A stretch of DNA of 64,000 bases from Alteripontixanthobacter maritimus (GTDB lineage Bacteria; Pseudomonadota; Alphaproteobacteria; Sphingomonadales; Sphingomonadaceae), in contig NZ_QBKA01000002.1 of NCBI RefSeq assembly GCF_003340475.1, positions 629,501 through 693,500 on the forward strand. Direction: 5' to 3'. Every line of letters begins with the position of its first letter. The first letter of the stretch is position 1. The position numbers and the translations under genes were made by a program. Shown here piece after piece: positions 17,194 through 27,367 of this stretch. The notes below the pieces were generated by a model that saw only the letters and a program-made list of their open reading frames with translations, was not told where the DNA came from and ran no database searches.

Positions 17194-17840
17194 AGGACTT
17201 TTTCCTTCTCAGGCGTGTCGGGCTGGTTATCGGGATGGGCGGCGATAAAGGCGGGCAGCGCAAGGCAGGCCTCCTCGATCGCAGTAATACGGGGCGAAGC
17301 GGCAAAATCGTAATCGAACCGGCGGGCATTGTAGACCTGGGGTAGCAGTACCGCCTCGAACAGGCCGGGACGATCAAACAGGAAGTCGCCGGTTTCCAGC
17401 TGTTCCAGACGTTGTTCAAGCGGCACCAGCGTTTTCTCCAACCAGTGCCGGTACCAGATCCCGACCGCTTCCTTGTCCTGTTCCAGCTCGTTCGTGAGAT
17501 ATTTCAGAACCGGCAGGTTTAGCGGCGCGTGAAGTTCGGTCGCAATCGCCATCGCCAGTTCGCGACAAATATACCGATCCTCGATATCGGCAGGAAGCAG
17601 GGGGCGTGCGGGATGCGCCTCGTCCAGCCATTCCAGGATCGCCATGGACTGCGCGCGGTCGCGCCCGCTGGCTTCAAGCATCGGCACACCTGCGAACGGG
17701 TTGCGCGCGCGGAAGGCATCGCCGCGCTGTTCCGATTTGAGCAGATTGACCGGCTCGATATCGTAATCGAGACCCTTCAGATTGAGGGCAATCCGCAGGC
17801 GGTAACTGGTCGAGCTGCGGTAATATCCGTATAGTTTCAT
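17190..17840 (-). CDS. maiA: Maleylacetoacetate isomerase (zeta-class glutathione transferase)
   Basis: A 216-residue GST-fold protein. The N-terminal signature MKLYGYYRSSTSYRLRIALN carries the SSTSYR motif (zeta class SSCSxR-like, with Thr where Cys is usual). The helical C-terminal domain includes IATELHAPLNLPVLKYL. It isomerises maleylacetoacetate to fumarylacetoacetate in a glutathione-dependent step of tyrosine/homogentisate breakdown. I prefer the ATG at MKLYG; a TTG four codons upstream would overlap the gcdH stop. The fahA gene follows immediately, giving consecutive pathway steps. Confidence 0.92.
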   Translation of the reverse strand: MKLYGYYRSSTSYRLRIALNLKGLDYDIEPVNLLKSEQRGDAFRARNPFAGVPMLEASGRDRAQSMAILEWLDEAHPARPLLPADIEDRYICRELAMAIATELHAPLNLPVLKYLTNELEQDKEAVGIWYRHWLEKTLVPLEQRLEQLETGDFLFDRPGLFEAVLLPQVYNARRFDYDFAASPRITAIEEACLALPAFIAAHPDNQPDTPEKEKVL

Positions 17841-17848
17841 CGTATCGT

Positions 17849-19033
17849 TCAAAATGCCGGAATGTCCGTAATGGCACGCCCCAGGATCAGAGCGTGCACG
17901 TCATGCGCGCCTTCGTAGGTGTTGACGGTTTCCAGGTTTACCATGTGGCGCATGACCTGGTATTCTTCGGAAATTCCGTTGCCGCCATGCATATCGCGCG
18001 ACTGGCGCGCGATATCGAGCGCCTTGCCCACATTATTGCGCTTCACGATGGAGATCATTTCGGGCGCGAACTTGCCTTCGTCCATCAGCCGGCCAACCTG
18101 CAGCGAGCTTTGCAGGCCCATCGCGATGTCGGTCATCATGTCGGCGAGCTTTTTCTGGAACAACTGCGTTGCCGCGAGCGGTCTGCCGAACTGGTGCCGG
18201 TCGAGGCCATATTGGCGGGCCGCGTGAAAACAGAACTCCGCCGCGCCCAGCGCGCCCCATGAAATGCCGTAGCGCGCGCGGTTGAGACAGCCGAACGGCC
18301 CTTTCAGCCCGGCCACATCGGGCAGGATCGCGTCGGCGGGAAGCTTAACCTCGTCCATCACGATCATGCCGGTGGTGCTGGCGCGCAGCGACAGCTTGCC
18401 CTCGATCTTGGGCGCGGATAGTCCCTTCATTTCTTTGTCGAGCACAAAGCCTTTGATCGCGCCATCATGCGCCTCGCTTTTGGCCCAGACGACAAACACA
18501 TCCGCGAACGGCGCGTTGGAAATCCACGTCTTGCTGCCCGAAAGCGAGTAGCCGTCGCCGTCCTTTTTGGCGTAGGTTTTCATACCGCCGGGATCGCTGC
18601 CTGCGTCGGGCTCTGTCAGGCCGAAACAGCCGATAAGTTCGCCCGAAGCGAGGCCGGGCAGGTATTTTTTGCGTTGGTCTTCGGTGCCGAAGTCCTGGAT
18701 CGGGTACATGACCAGGCTGGATTGAACAGAGGCCATCGAACGGTAGCCGCTATCGACCCGCTCGATCTCACGCGCGACGAGGCCGTAGGAGACGTAGGAT
18801 GCGCCCGCGCCGCCATATTCTTCCGGTACGGTAACGCCCAGCAGGCCCGCTTCGCCCATCATCGGGAACAGTTCCGGCGCGTCCACCTCATCGCGGAAGG
18901 CGTCGATTACGCGGGGCTGCAATTCGCCTTGTGCAAAGCCGCGTGCGGCATCGCGGATCATGCGTTCTTCGTCGGAAAGTTGGCTTTCCAGATTGAACGG
19001 ATCTTCCCAATCGAAACGTGCCATGCCGGCCAT
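17849..19033 (-). CDS. gcdH: Glutaryl-CoA dehydrogenase (acyl-CoA dehydrogenase family)
   Basis: A 394-residue flavoenzyme. Family landmarks are [13 protein letters not shown] near 100, [17 protein letters not shown] near 138-155, [18 protein letters not shown] and the catalytic glutamate E374 in [18 protein letters not shown] at the C terminus. The [15 protein letters not shown] ending and the SVQSSLVM segment are characteristic of glutaryl-CoA dehydrogenases, which convert glutaryl-CoA to crotonyl-CoA in lysine/tryptophan breakdown. The start is at [12 protein letters not shown], with GGAAGAAC upstream. It heads the operon gcdH-maiA-fahA, an unusual mix of lysine-type and tyrosine-type steps. 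Confidence 0.93.
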   Translation of the reverse strand: MAGMARFDWEDPFNLESQLSDEERMIRDAARGFAQGELQPRVIDAFRDEVDAPELFPMMGEAGLLGVTVPEEYGGAGASYVSYGLVAREIERVDSGYRSMASVQSSLVMYPIQDFGTEDQRKKYLPGLASGELIGCFGLTEPDAGSDPGGMKTYAKKDGDGYSLSGSKTWISNAPFADVFVVWAKSEAHDGAIKGFVLDKEMKGLSAPKIEGKLSLRASTTGMIVMDEVKLPADAILPDVAGLKGPFGCLNRARYGISWGALGAAEFCFHAARQYGLDRHQFGRPLAATQLFQKKLADMMTDIAMGLQSSLQVGRLMDEGKFAPEMISIVKRNNVGKALDIARQSRDMHGGNGISEEYQVMRHMVNLETVNTYEGAHDVHALILGRAITDIPAF

Positions 19034-19174
19034 ATGTGTTCTTCCTTTTCCGCCGTATGCCTTTGCAGGGGGCGGGCGGCGGGGCAAGGGGCACGGCGGG
19101 ATTTTTGGTTTAAGGGGGAGGCTCTCTTGCGCTTCCAGATCCCGCTCGACACGAGCGGATAGGGAGGTGGTTCG

Positions 19175-21124
19175 TCAGCTTGCCGGTCGGCCCGCCACCA
19201 GATGTTCGACCACCTCAGGATCGGCCAGAGTGCTGGTGTCTCCCAGATTGGCGACGTCGCCTTCTGCAATTTTGCGCAGAATACGGCGCATGATCTTGCC
19301 GCTTCGTGTCTTGGGGAGTGCGGGCGCGAATTGCAGCACGTCGGGCGTGGCGATCGGGCCGATTTCCTTGCGGACCCACTGGACCAGTTCGGCACGCAGG
19401 CTGCCGTCTGAGTCGACCCCGGCATTTGGCGTGACATAGGCGTAGATGCCCTGTCCCTTCACCTCATGCGGCATTCCCACGACAGCGGCTTCTGCGACCG
19501 ACGGGTGGGCGACGAGCGCACTTTCCACTTCGGCGGTGCCCATGCGGTGGCCCGACACGTTGATGACATCGTCGATCCGGCCGGTGATCCAGTAATAGCC
19601 ATCCTCGTCACGCCGCGCGCCATCGCCGGTGAAATAGGAGCCGGGGAAGGTGCTGAAATAGGTCTGGAAGAACCGCTCGTGGTCGCCATAAACGGTTCGC
19701 ATCTGGCCGGGCCAGCTGGCTTTGATGACCAGCGCGCCTTCCGCTGCACCTTCCAGTTCTTTGCCATCATTGTCGACCAGTGCAGGCTGTACGCCGAACA
19801 TAGGGAGGGTGGCGCTACCGGGTTTCAAGGGCGTCGCGCCGGGCAGGGGCGTAATCATCGCGCCGCCGGTTTCGGTCTGCCACCAAGTGTCGACGATCGG
19901 GCAACGGCCATCGCCGATGACGTTGTAATACCAGTTCCATGCCTCGGGATTGATCGGTTCGCCGACCGTCCCAAGCAGCCGGAGCGACTTGCGGCTGGTT
20001 GCGGTGACATAACCGTCCCCCTCACGCATCAAAGCGCGCAAGGCCGTGGGTGCCGCGTAGAAAATCTCCACGTCGTATTTGTCCACGATCTGCCAGAACC
20101 GCGATTGGTCGGGAAAGTTCGGCACGCCTTCGAACATCACCTGCGTCGCTCCATTGAGCAGCGGGCCATATACGACGTAGCTGTGTCCGGTGACCCAGCC
20201 GACATCGGCGGCGCACCAATAGACAGGCATCGAGCCATCGGCGTTCGGTTGGTAATCGAACACATATTCATGCGTCATGGAAGTCCACACGGCATAACCG
20301 CCGGTGGTGTGCAGCACGCCCTTGGGCTTGCCGGTAGAGCCGCTGGTGTAGAGGATGAACAGCGGGTCTTCCGCGTCCATTTCCTCCGCCGGGCAATCGT
20401 CCGGCACTCCGGCGACCGCTTCCGCCCAATCGATATCGCGGCCTTCCACCATCGGTACGTCCGCGCCGGTGTGACGCAGCATGATGACCGTGCTGGCCGA
20501 CGCTTTCTCCAGCGCCGCATCGACATTTGCCTTCAGCGGCACGCGCTTGCCCCCGCGCAGGCCCTCGTCGGCGGTAATCACGATATCGCTTGCGCAATCC
20601 TCGATCCGGCCGGCCAGCGCCTCGGGTGAGAACCCTGCGAACACCACAGAATGCACCGCTCCGATCCGCGCGCAGGCGAGCATCGCCACGGCAGCCTCTG
20701 GCACCATCGGAAGGTAGATCGTCACACGGTCGCCCTTCGTGACCCCGCGAGCTTTCAGCAGGTTGGCGAAGCGGCAGACGTCCCGGTGCAACTGCGCGTA
20801 GGTGATGCGGCGCGCATCAGTCTGTGGGTCGTCCGGCTCCCACAGAATAGCGACCTGACTGCCGCGTTCGGCCAGATGCCGGTCAAGGCAGTTGGCCGCC
20901 ATATTGAGCGTGCCGCCGGTGAACCACGCAATCCCGAAATCACGTTCGTCGAAACTGGCATCCTGCACCGTATCGAACGATGTTATCCAGTCGATCCGCT
21001 GCGCTTCTTCGCGCCAGAATGCGTCGCTGTCCTCGATGGACCGGCGGTATTTTGCGCGGTAGCCGTCCGCGTCGATCAACGCGTTGGCGGCCCAGTGGGG
21101 AGGAACTGGATGGGTGCTGGACAT
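19175..21124 (-). CDS. acs: Acetyl-CoA synthetase
   Basis: A 649-residue AMP-forming synthetase. Conserved segments are the P-loop-like [20 protein letters not shown] near 270, [19 protein letters not shown] near 412, [20 protein letters not shown] near 500 and the C-terminal [19 protein letters not shown], in which K610 is the site of regulatory acetylation in characterised homologues. It activates acetate to acetyl-CoA. It lies upstream of gcdH on the same strand with a 141-base gap that probably holds a separate promoter for the catabolic operon. Confidence 0.97.
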   Translation of the reverse strand: MSSTHPVPPHWAANALIDADGYRAKYRRSIEDSDAFWREEAQRIDWITSFDTVQDASFDERDFGIAWFTGGTLNMAANCLDRHLAERGSQVAILWEPDDPQTDARRITYAQLHRDVCRFANLLKARGVTKGDRVTIYLPMVPEAAVAMLACARIGAVHSVVFAGFSPEALAGRIEDCASDIVITADEGLRGGKRVPLKANVDAALEKASASTVIMLRHTGADVPMVEGRDIDWAEAVAGVPDDCPAEEMDAEDPLFILYTSGSTGKPKGVLHTTGGYAVWTSMTHEYVFDYQPNADGSMPVYWCAADVGWVTGHSYVVYGPLLNGATQVMFEGVPNFPDQSRFWQIVDKYDVEIFYAAPTALRALMREGDGYVTATSRKSLRLLGTVGEPINPEAWNWYYNVIGDGRCPIVDTWWQTETGGAMITPLPGATPLKPGSATLPMFGVQPALVDNDGKELEGAAEGALVIKASWPGQMRTVYGDHERFFQTYFSTFPGSYFTGDGARRDEDGYYWITGRIDDVINVSGHRMGTAEVESALVAHPSVAEAAVVGMPHEVKGQGIYAYVTPNAGVDSDGSLRAELVQWVRKEIGPIATPDVLQFAPALPKTRSGKIMRRILRKIAEGDVANLGDTSTLADPEVVEHLVAGRPAS

Positions 21125-21144
21125 GATTGGTCTCCCTCCGGTTG

Positions 21145-21672
21145 TCAGACTGCGCCGAATTTTGCGCGGAACCCGGCCTCGTCATTATCGGCGAGATAGC
21201 GGGCCTGCGTGCGCCAGTCGTCACGCTCGATGCGTCCGGCGAAGCGACCGAGCTGGCCGTCGATGCGGGCCACATCGGCGTCCGTCCAAGCGGCAATCTG
21301 CGCGAAAGTGGTTATTCCCATACCGCGCAGTGTCATTGCAAGTTTCGGCCCCACGCCCTTCATACGAGTCAGATCGTCGCCGTCTGTTGCTGCCGGTGCG
21401 GAAGTACCAACAGGCGCGCCAGCTACCTGCCGCGCGGCGACGGTTGCGGGTATGGCTGTCCCGGCCAGGCCGGTCGGCACTGCGGAGGCGGGCGGCGCAT
21501 CGATCAGCGCCTGATTGCGGGCGGCGGCGTCGGCACCTTCGTCCAGCACGTCGGTCCGGGTCGTTTCCACCTTGGTGCGGCGCAGGGCGACAAACAACCA
21601 CCATGCGACCAGCAGGCCGATTACCAATGCCGCCACCAGCAGCGGCCAGTTCGTTTGGACCAGTTCGATCAT
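21145..21672 (-). CDS. Membrane-anchored helix-hairpin-helix protein
   Basis: A 175-residue protein with one N-terminal transmembrane helix ([20 protein letters not shown] and on), a low-complexity Ala/Pro/Thr linker of about 70 residues, and a C-terminal domain of about 70 residues. That domain has the helix-hairpin-helix phrase [20 protein letters not shown] and the recurring end [14 protein letters not shown]. Proteins of this kind occur widely in sphingomonads and other alphaproteobacteria and resemble the C-terminal extension of some NADH dehydrogenase and L21-fused proteins. No function is established. It lies 43 bases after a 30-codon gene and an ompA-like gene. Confidence 0.82.
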   Translation of the reverse strand: MIELVQTNWPLLVAALVIGLLVAWWLFVALRRTKVETTRTDVLDEGADAAARNQALIDAPPASAVPTGLAGTAIPATVAARQVAGAPVGTSAPAATDGDDLTRMKGVGPKLAMTLRGMGITTFAQIAAWTDADVARIDGQLGRFAGRIERDDWRTQARYLADNDEAGFRAKFGAV

Positions 21673-21715
21673 CGTGCGTTCCGTGCAAGAGGTAGGGAGA
21701 AATCCGGGGCCGCAA

Positions 21716-21808
21716 TCATTCACGCGCTCCCCATAACAGCCAGCCGATCCCGATGCCTGTCGCATAGGCGGCAATCGCGAGTACCAGCAATTCGATCCAG
21801 ATCGGCAT
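21716..21808 (-). CDS. 30-residue single-pass membrane micropeptide
   Basis: An open frame of 30 codons starting MPIWIELLVLAIAAYATGIG and ending WLLWGARE. It is almost entirely one hydrophobic helix with small residues (GxGxG), flanked by an acidic start and a charged tail. Its ATG lies five bases after the ompA-like stop, and the next gene follows after 43 bases, which supports translation as part of the operon. It is easily missed because of its length. I do not know a named family. The downstream neighbour also starts with a similar TM helix ([19 protein letters not shown]), so a partnership in the membrane is conceivable. Confidence 0.6.
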   Translation of the reverse strand: MPIWIELLVLAIAAYATGIGIGWLLWGARE

Positions 21809-21813
21809 TCAGG

Positions 21814-22554
21814 CTACCTCGCGCTGGGGGTGTCGATGGGGGTGGGCTGGATCGGAACGGTGGTTATCACGGAAAAGTCGATCCGCCGGTTTGCCGGATC
21901 GGCAGGGTCCAGACCCTCGACCGGTGCCGACGATCCGACCCCGGTAGCGCGCAAGCCGTCGCGCGGGATGCCGCGTGCCACCAATGCCTCGCGCACGGCG
22001 GCCGCGCGTTCCTGCGATAACGCGATGTTACGCGGTTCCTCACCCGAACTGTCGGTATGGCCGGTGACCGCGATGATGCTGCCGAGACACGGGCGCAATG
22101 CGGCAGCGACCTCGTCGAGCAATTCCACGCTGCCACCCTCGATGGTGCTGCTGGATTCCTCGAACCGGATGGTCCGCGCGCCCAGCAGGGCCTGCACATC
22201 GTCCTGGCAGTGCATCGGAGTGAACACCTGCTTGCCGCGTTCCGCCACCATCGTGCCATCGGCCCAGCGAATGCCGCCCATTCCGGGCACCGCGGCCACG
22301 GCATTGGCGACGGCCTGGCGGGTCGCCTCGTCTAGCGCTCCTCCGCCGGAGAGCGTCGGGTGGCGCGAGGGGGAGCCGTCGAAACTGGTGAAGTCCGCCA
22401 CGACACCCGTGCCGCCTGCATCGGTGATGGCGCCGGTTGCCGACGCGTGCAGTTCGGCGGCAAGCTCGGTGTCCGTGATCTCGCCTGCAAAACCTGCCAG
22501 CGCAGCGACCGCGATGGCACCAGCGGTGATGATGAGAGTGGAGCGGACAGGCAT
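21814..22554 (-). CDS. OmpA-family protein
   Basis: A 246-residue exported protein. It has an N-terminal hydrophobic signal (MPVRSTLIITAGAIAVAALA), a region with repeated acidic/Gly segments resembling a BON-like or ArfA-type domain, and a C-terminal OmpA/MotB peptidoglycan-binding domain: IRFEESSSTIEGGSVELLDE, VTGHTDSSGEEPRNIALSQE, RAAAVREALVARGI and ANRRIDFSV with the diaminopimelate-contacting Asp/Arg. It anchors an envelope component to peptidoglycan. The ATG at MPVRST gives a proper signal; the upstream in-frame extension overlaps the flippase and is rejected. It is followed by the 30-residue peptide gene. Confidence 0.85.
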   Translation of the reverse strand: MPVRSTLIITAGAIAVAALAGFAGEITDTELAAELHASATGAITDAGGTGVVADFTSFDGSPSRHPTLSGGGALDEATRQAVANAVAAVPGMGGIRWADGTMVAERGKQVFTPMHCQDDVQALLGARTIRFEESSSTIEGGSVELLDEVAAALRPCLGSIIAVTGHTDSSGEEPRNIALSQERAAAVREALVARGIPRDGLRATGVGSSAPVEGLDPADPANRRIDFSVITTVPIQPTPIDTPSAR

Positions 22555-22666
22555 GCTGCATGCTCTAGCAAAAAGGTGCGAGGGCAAAAGGGCAAATCCG
22601 CCTTGCACGATATTTCGCATGTCCGCCGTGGTGAAACAGGGACGCTGCCGCAGTGCGAGCGAAGTG

Positions 22667-24223
22667 TCAGGAAGCTTCCGCCGCTTCCTCCCCACCGGCG
22701 ATGTTCTTACGAAACAGCACCCGATCCTCCGGCCCGAACCCGCGATGCCATATGACGAAACCGTATGTGGCAAGGATGGCGGGAATGCCTATCAGCAGCT
22801 CCAGCCATTCGGGCAGGAACGTGGCGGCATAGCCAACAGCCACAGCGGGCGCGGTGGCGTATACCAGTGCCCAGCGCCAGTTGTTGATGCGGTGCCCCAG
22901 CAGGCGACCAAGTAGCCAAGCTTTCACCAGCGATGCCGTGCCCAGTGCGATCATCAGGGCCAGTCCAGCACCGGCGGCCTTGTACGCTTCGGGCCAGGCG
23001 TAGGCTTCGACTGCCAGCATGATGCCGACCGTCAGCGCGGCCTGAAAGCCGATGGTAGCGATGGATATCCACAGATTGCGGACGCGCGCCATATAGACTA
23101 GTGCCGCTTCCGAAACGACGGCGGTCGCGGCCACAACTTCTGCCATCAGCAGGAAGGCGAGTGCGGCGGTCCCGCCCACGAAGTTCGGACCGACCAGGCC
23201 CATGACAGCCTCGCCGGGTATACCGAGCGCCAGCGCGATGCCCGCCTGCGCGGCAAGAATCCAGAACCCCACCTGACAAAGCTGGCGCGCAATGGCGCCG
23301 TAATTGTTCGTCTTCAGGTTCTTGGTAATAACCGGGCCGAGGATAGGCTCGAAGCTGGTTTTCAGTTTTTGCGGCAGGCTCGCCACCTGCTGCGCCACGT
23401 AATAGACACCGACAGCAGCCGGTGCCGCAAACAGGCCGAGGATGAAGATATCGATCCTGCGCGTGCCCCATTCGATGGCATCGGCGGTGGCAAGCGGCAG
23501 CGCGCGCATCGTCATCTTGCCCATGGCGCGCAATTGCGGCGTCCATGCCTTTGGCAGGCCGTAGGTGCGCAGGAACGGCCACAAGCCGGTCAGAAGCCCG
23601 GCATAGATCGACAGGATATAGGCAAGGCTCAGACCGTCTTCCGGTGCGATGAAATAGAACGCGCCTGCGCCGATGCTGATCGCCCACGGTTCGACGATTG
23701 CGCGGGCGCGCACGGTGGTTGCGATGTCATAGCGATAGGCCTGCGCCGCCAACACAATCTCCGTCAGCGCATAGGCTGGGATGGCCAGCACCAGCATCTG
23801 GTCGATCAGGGAATATTCGCCGCTCGGGAACATCGGCGCGGGCACGAACCAGAAAAACAGCGCCGCCAGAGTGCCAAAGATGGTGGCGAGCAGGATGGCG
23901 TCGAACACTGTATTTGCCGGGCGCGCTTCACTGTTTGCCAACCGCTGCGCCAGTCCGCGTTTTTCGCCCATGGAACACATTAGCGCCGTCAGCTCGATGA
24001 CCACCAGCGCGCTGGCGAAGCGGCCCAGCTCCTCCGCGCCGTAAAGCCGCCCGGCAATAAACAGGAACGGGATGCGGGCCGCGAGGCGCAGCAGGAAGCC
24101 GAAGAAATTGGTGCGCCCGCCCTTGGCCAGCGCGGCGATATCCTGACCGTCCTCACCGGAAGCCGCCGCAGCAGACCCGCTTCCCAGGGTTCGCGGATGT
24201 ACCGGATTGTCCGGTTCGCTCAC
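22667..24223 (-). CDS. Lipopolysaccharide/polysaccharide flippase-like membrane protein (MOP superfamily)
   Basis: A 518-residue polytopic membrane protein with about twelve to fourteen hydrophobic helices. FFGFLLRLAARIPFLFIAGRLYGA near 40-63 is the RfbX/Wzx-type opening, and the N-terminal 35 residues are polar and cytosolic. MOP-family flippases move lipid-linked glycans across the inner membrane. The substrate is not readable, and there is no glycan cluster nearby. It is the third gene of tsaD-gpsA-flippase and overlaps gpsA by four bases (ATGA). A glycan-export role is therefore inferred from the family, not the operon. Confidence 0.82.
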   Translation of the reverse strand: MSEPDNPVHPRTLGSGSAAAASGEDGQDIAALAKGGRTNFFGFLLRLAARIPFLFIAGRLYGAEELGRFASALVVIELTALMCSMGEKRGLAQRLANSEARPANTVFDAILLATIFGTLAALFFWFVPAPMFPSGEYSLIDQMLVLAIPAYALTEIVLAAQAYRYDIATTVRARAIVEPWAISIGAGAFYFIAPEDGLSLAYILSIYAGLLTGLWPFLRTYGLPKAWTPQLRAMGKMTMRALPLATADAIEWGTRRIDIFILGLFAAPAAVGVYYVAQQVASLPQKLKTSFEPILGPVITKNLKTNNYGAIARQLCQVGFWILAAQAGIALALGIPGEAVMGLVGPNFVGGTAALAFLLMAEVVAATAVVSEAALVYMARVRNLWISIATIGFQAALTVGIMLAVEAYAWPEAYKAAGAGLALMIALGTASLVKAWLLGRLLGHRINNWRWALVYATAPAVAVGYAATFLPEWLELLIGIPAILATYGFVIWHRGFGPEDRVLFRKNIAGGEEAAEAS

Positions 24224-25260
24224 GCAGGCGCGCCTTCTTCGCCGGACACTTCTCGGCGGAGCGGGCGGGCCAGCAGCGCTTCCACGATCACTGGTGCAGG
24301 CGCACCTTTCAGCACTTCGTCCACCGCCGAAACGATCGGCATCGGTACGCCGTGCTTGCGGGCCAGTTCAGCCAGCACCGGCGCAGTGTGCGCGCCTTCG
24401 GCTACGGTCGTGCGGTCCTGCATTAGTGAAGTGGGGTCTGTCCGCTCGCCATTACCCTGCGCGCCCAATTCGCCCAGCGTCTTGCCGAGCGAAAAATTGC
24501 GGCTGGCCGTGCTGGAACAGGTCAACACCAAATCCCCCAAACCACACAGCCCCGCCAGCGTTTCGGCCCGCGCACCCAGTGCCTCCCCAAAACGCAGCAT
24601 TTCGGCATAGCCGCGTGCGATCAAGGCTGCGCGGGCGTTCTGGCCAAGGCCGAGACCTTCGACGACACCGCACGCAATCGCGAGGACGTTCTTTACCGAG
24701 CCGCCAATCTCGGTTCCGGTCAGATCGTCGGAGTAATAGGGCCGGAAGGCGGGCCGCGCGATATCTGGCGAAATGCGATCCCATTGCTCCTCGCCGCCGG
24801 AACAGGCGAGCGTTACCGCCGTAGGCAGACCTGCTGCGACCTCATGCGCGAAAGTGGGTCCGGAAAGGACCGCTACTGCGCTGACCGGCGCAGCGTCCCT
24901 TGCCACTTCGTTCATCAGCCGCCCGGTGGCGCGTTCGATACCCTTGCTGCACAGGATCAGGTCGCGCGGCTGGGTGGTCAGACTGCCGAGGACTGCTCCC
25001 AGATGTTGTGCCGGGGTTACGGCGAGCACGGTGTCTATGCCTGCCAGATCGGTCACGTCGCCGGTGGCGGTGATATTGGGGTGTAACTCGATGCCGGGCA
25101 GGAAGTGATCGTTGCGGTTATATGCGCCTATATCGGCCACCACCTCGGGTTCACGTGCCCATAGCGTGACCGCGCGGCCATCACTGGCGAGCATCTGCGC
25201 CAGCGCAGTACCCCAGGCCCCTGCGCCAATCACGGCGACCGGATTTTGCGTCTCGCTCAT
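24220..25260 (-). CDS. gpsA: Glycerol-3-phosphate dehydrogenase [NAD(P)+]
   Basis: A 346-residue enzyme reducing dihydroxyacetone phosphate to sn-glycerol-3-phosphate for phospholipid synthesis. The Rossmann motif is [18 protein letters not shown] near 8-25. [18 protein letters not shown], then [20 protein letters not shown] carry the conserved lysine and substrate residues, and [20 protein letters not shown] contains the catalytic lysine. The C-terminal [10 protein letters not shown] segment is conserved. It overlaps tsaD and the flippase gene by four bases each, indicating one transcript. Confidence 0.96.
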   Translation of the reverse strand: MSETQNPVAVIGAGAWGTALAQMLASDGRAVTLWAREPEVVADIGAYNRNDHFLPGIELHPNITATGDVTDLAGIDTVLAVTPAQHLGAVLGSLTTQPRDLILCSKGIERATGRLMNEVARDAAPVSAVAVLSGPTFAHEVAAGLPTAVTLACSGGEEQWDRISPDIARPAFRPYYSDDLTGTEIGGSVKNVLAIACGVVEGLGLGQNARAALIARGYAEMLRFGEALGARAETLAGLCGLGDLVLTCSSTASRNFSLGKTLGELGAQGNGERTDPTSLMQDRTTVAEGAHTAPVLAELARKHGVPMPIVSAVDEVLKGAPAPVIVEALLARPLRREVSGEEGAPA

Positions 25261-26327
25261 GCTTTAACTCCAGCTCCGCGCGCAGGGGCGGCATCGGGAT
25301 CGAGCGGCCAGCGCGGACGGGCCATGATGTCCAACGGATCGGACTGGCCGAGCCGCTCGCAGCCCGCCCAGGCAATCATCGCGGCATTATCCGTACACAG
25401 CGCCATCGGCGGCGCGGAAAAGCCGATGCCGCGCGCGCTGGCAAAGTCACCAAGAGCGCTGCGCATGGCGGCATTGGCAGCCACTCCGCCAGCCACCACC
25501 AGTGCTGGAATGTCGGGCATGGTATCCAGTGCGATGCGCAGCCGGTCGGTCACACATTCGATTGCGGCTTGCTGGAAGGATGCAGCAATATCGGCGTCAG
25601 AATAGGCCACGCCTTTGCTACCGGCCTGCGCATCCTTGGCGCGCATCACCGCGCTTTTCAGTCCGGCAAAGCTGAAATGCGGTTCGCCGCTGCCGACCAG
25701 CGGGCGCGGCAGTTTCACCGCGTTCGGATCACCTTGCAAGGCGAGCTTTTCCACCGCCGGTCCGCCAGGATAGCCCAAGCTCAGGATCTTGGCGGTCTTG
25801 TCGAACGCCTCGCCCAAGGCATCGTCGATAGTGGTGGCAAGGCGGGTGTACCGGCCTACGCCGTCGACCCGCAATATCTGGCAATGCCCGCCCGATACCA
25901 GCAGCAATGCATAGGGGAAATCCAGCTCCGGATCGGCGAGACGCGGACTGAGCGCATGACCTTCCAGATGGTTTATCGCGATCAGCGGGACGTCCGTTGC
26001 CATGGCCAGCGCCTTTGCACTTACCAGGCCGACCATGACCCCGCCGATCAGCCCCGGCCCGGCGGTCGCTGCAATCGCGTCGAGGTCGCTCAGCGCCAGT
26101 CCGGCATCTTCCAGCACAGCCTTCACCAGCGGCGTGACCCGTTCGGCATGAGCGCGGGCGGCGATTTCGGGGACGACACCGCCATAGGGTGCGTGTTCGG
26201 CGTCTTGCGAGGCTATCCGCTGCGCGATTATGCGCCGGTCGTCATCCGCATCATCGGGCCCGCCAATGGCAACAAGTGCGGCCGCGGTTTCGTCGCAGCT
26301 CGATTCAATTCCCAGCACGATTGCCAT
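25257..26327 (-). CDS. tsaD: tRNA N6-adenosine threonylcarbamoyltransferase
   Basis: A 356-residue ASKHA-fold protein. The N terminus [19 protein letters not shown] is the family hallmark. [20 protein letters not shown] and the metal-binding [13 protein letters not shown] (both histidines present) follow, then [14 protein letters not shown] and [16 protein letters not shown]. It transfers the threonylcarbamoyl group to A37 of ANN-decoding tRNAs together with TsaB/TsaE, which are not in the window. It is the first gene of the operon and divergent from hemC with 57 bases between, a classic pairing in alphaproteobacteria. Confidence 0.97.
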   Translation of the reverse strand: MAIVLGIESSCDETAAALVAIGGPDDADDDRRIIAQRIASQDAEHAPYGGVVPEIAARAHAERVTPLVKAVLEDAGLALSDLDAIAATAGPGLIGGVMVGLVSAKALAMATDVPLIAINHLEGHALSPRLADPELDFPYALLLVSGGHCQILRVDGVGRYTRLATTIDDALGEAFDKTAKILSLGYPGGPAVEKLALQGDPNAVKLPRPLVGSGEPHFSFAGLKSAVMRAKDAQAGSKGVAYSDADIAASFQQAAIECVTDRLRIALDTMPDIPALVVAGGVAANAAMRSALGDFASARGIGFSAPPMALCTDNAAMIAWAGCERLGQSDPLDIMARPRWPLDPDAAPARGAGVKA

Positions 26328-26384
26328 GCCGCTTTCCCTGCACCTGTTGCGAAGCTAGGGCAAGCATCGCAATAGGCAGGCTAC

Positions 26385-27350
26385 ATGACCGAAAACAATC
26401 CCACTCCATCCTCTACCGCCATTCAGCTGCGCCTCGGCACGCGGCAGTCGCCGCTGGCGATGGCGCAGGCGGAGGAAGCACGCAGGCGCCTGTGTGCGGC
26501 CCATGGATGGGAAGAGGGTGCCGTTGAACTGGTTCCGGTGGTGGCAAGCGGCGACAAGATCCAGGATCGCGCTCTGGCGGAGATTGGCGGGAAGGCCCTG
26601 TGGACGCGCGAGCTCGACATCTGGCTGGACGAAGGACGCATCGATGCGGCGGTGCATTCCATGAAGGATGTGGAGACCATCCGCCCGCCGCGTCTTGTGA
26701 TCGCTGCCATCCTGCCGCGCGCGGACCGGCGCGATGTACTGGTGGGCGCGTCGTCCATCGCCGCCATCCCGCATGGTGCCAAGATCGGCACCAGTGCACC
26801 GCGCCGCGCCGCGCAGATGCTGAACCTGCGGCCCGATTGCGAAGTCGTGCTGTTTCGCGGAAACGTCGCCACGCGGTTGGCCAAGCTGGCGGCGGGCGAG
26901 GCGGATGTGACGCTGCTTGCCGCAGCCGGGCTTGAGCGGTTGGGAGAAACGGACACGGGCGCCGCGCTCGACCTGGATGAATTCCTATCCGCTCCTGCGC
27001 AGGGTGCAATCGGGCTGGAATGCCGCGCCGACGATACCCGTACGCTGAAGCTGCTGTCCGCAATCGATCACGAAACCAGTCACACCGAAATCCTGACCGA
27101 GCGCGCGCTCCTCTCCGCTCTGGAAGGCAGTTGCCACAGTCCGATTGCTGCATCCGCTGTTAAGAATATCGATGGTAGGGTCAATTTACGTGCCGTAATC
27201 TTCAGTCCCGACGGGTCGGATCGTGTGGCCGGCGAAGTCGCGTTCGCCGCGTCGCTATCGGACCCGGTCGGGCCGGTGGCGGATTTTGCCGCCGATCTCC
27301 TGAAGCGCGCAAAGCCTGCAACACGCGCCGTATTCGGCCAAATGCAGTAG
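26385..27350 (+). CDS. hemC: Porphobilinogen deaminase (hydroxymethylbilane synthase)
   Basis: A 321-residue enzyme that polymerises four porphobilinogens into hydroxymethylbilane. The N-terminal segment RLGTRQSPLAMAQAEEAR, the ligand region IDAAVHSMKDVETIRPP and SAPRRAAQMLNLRPD are conserved. C250 in ERALLSALEGSCHSPIAA is the attachment site of the dipyrromethane cofactor. It starts a heme operon with hemD 17 bases downstream. The promoter region is shared with divergent tsaD. Confidence 0.97.
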   Translation: MTENNPTPSSTAIQLRLGTRQSPLAMAQAEEARRRLCAAHGWEEGAVELVPVVASGDKIQDRALAEIGGKALWTRELDIWLDEGRIDAAVHSMKDVETIRPPRLVIAAILPRADRRDVLVGASSIAAIPHGAKIGTSAPRRAAQMLNLRPDCEVVLFRGNVATRLAKLAAGEADVTLLAAAGLERLGETDTGAALDLDEFLSAPAQGAIGLECRADDTRTLKLLSAIDHETSHTEILTERALLSALEGSCHSPIAASAVKNIDGRVNLRAVIFSPDGSDRVAGEVAFAASLSDPVGPVADFAADLLKRAKPATRAVFGQMQ

Positions 27351-27367
27351 AACGGAATTAAAAGCCC

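Noticed and set aside
22555-22773. N-terminal extension of the OmpA-like protein
   Set aside because: It overlaps the flippase gene, and the internal ATG at 22554 is followed by a proper signal sequence.
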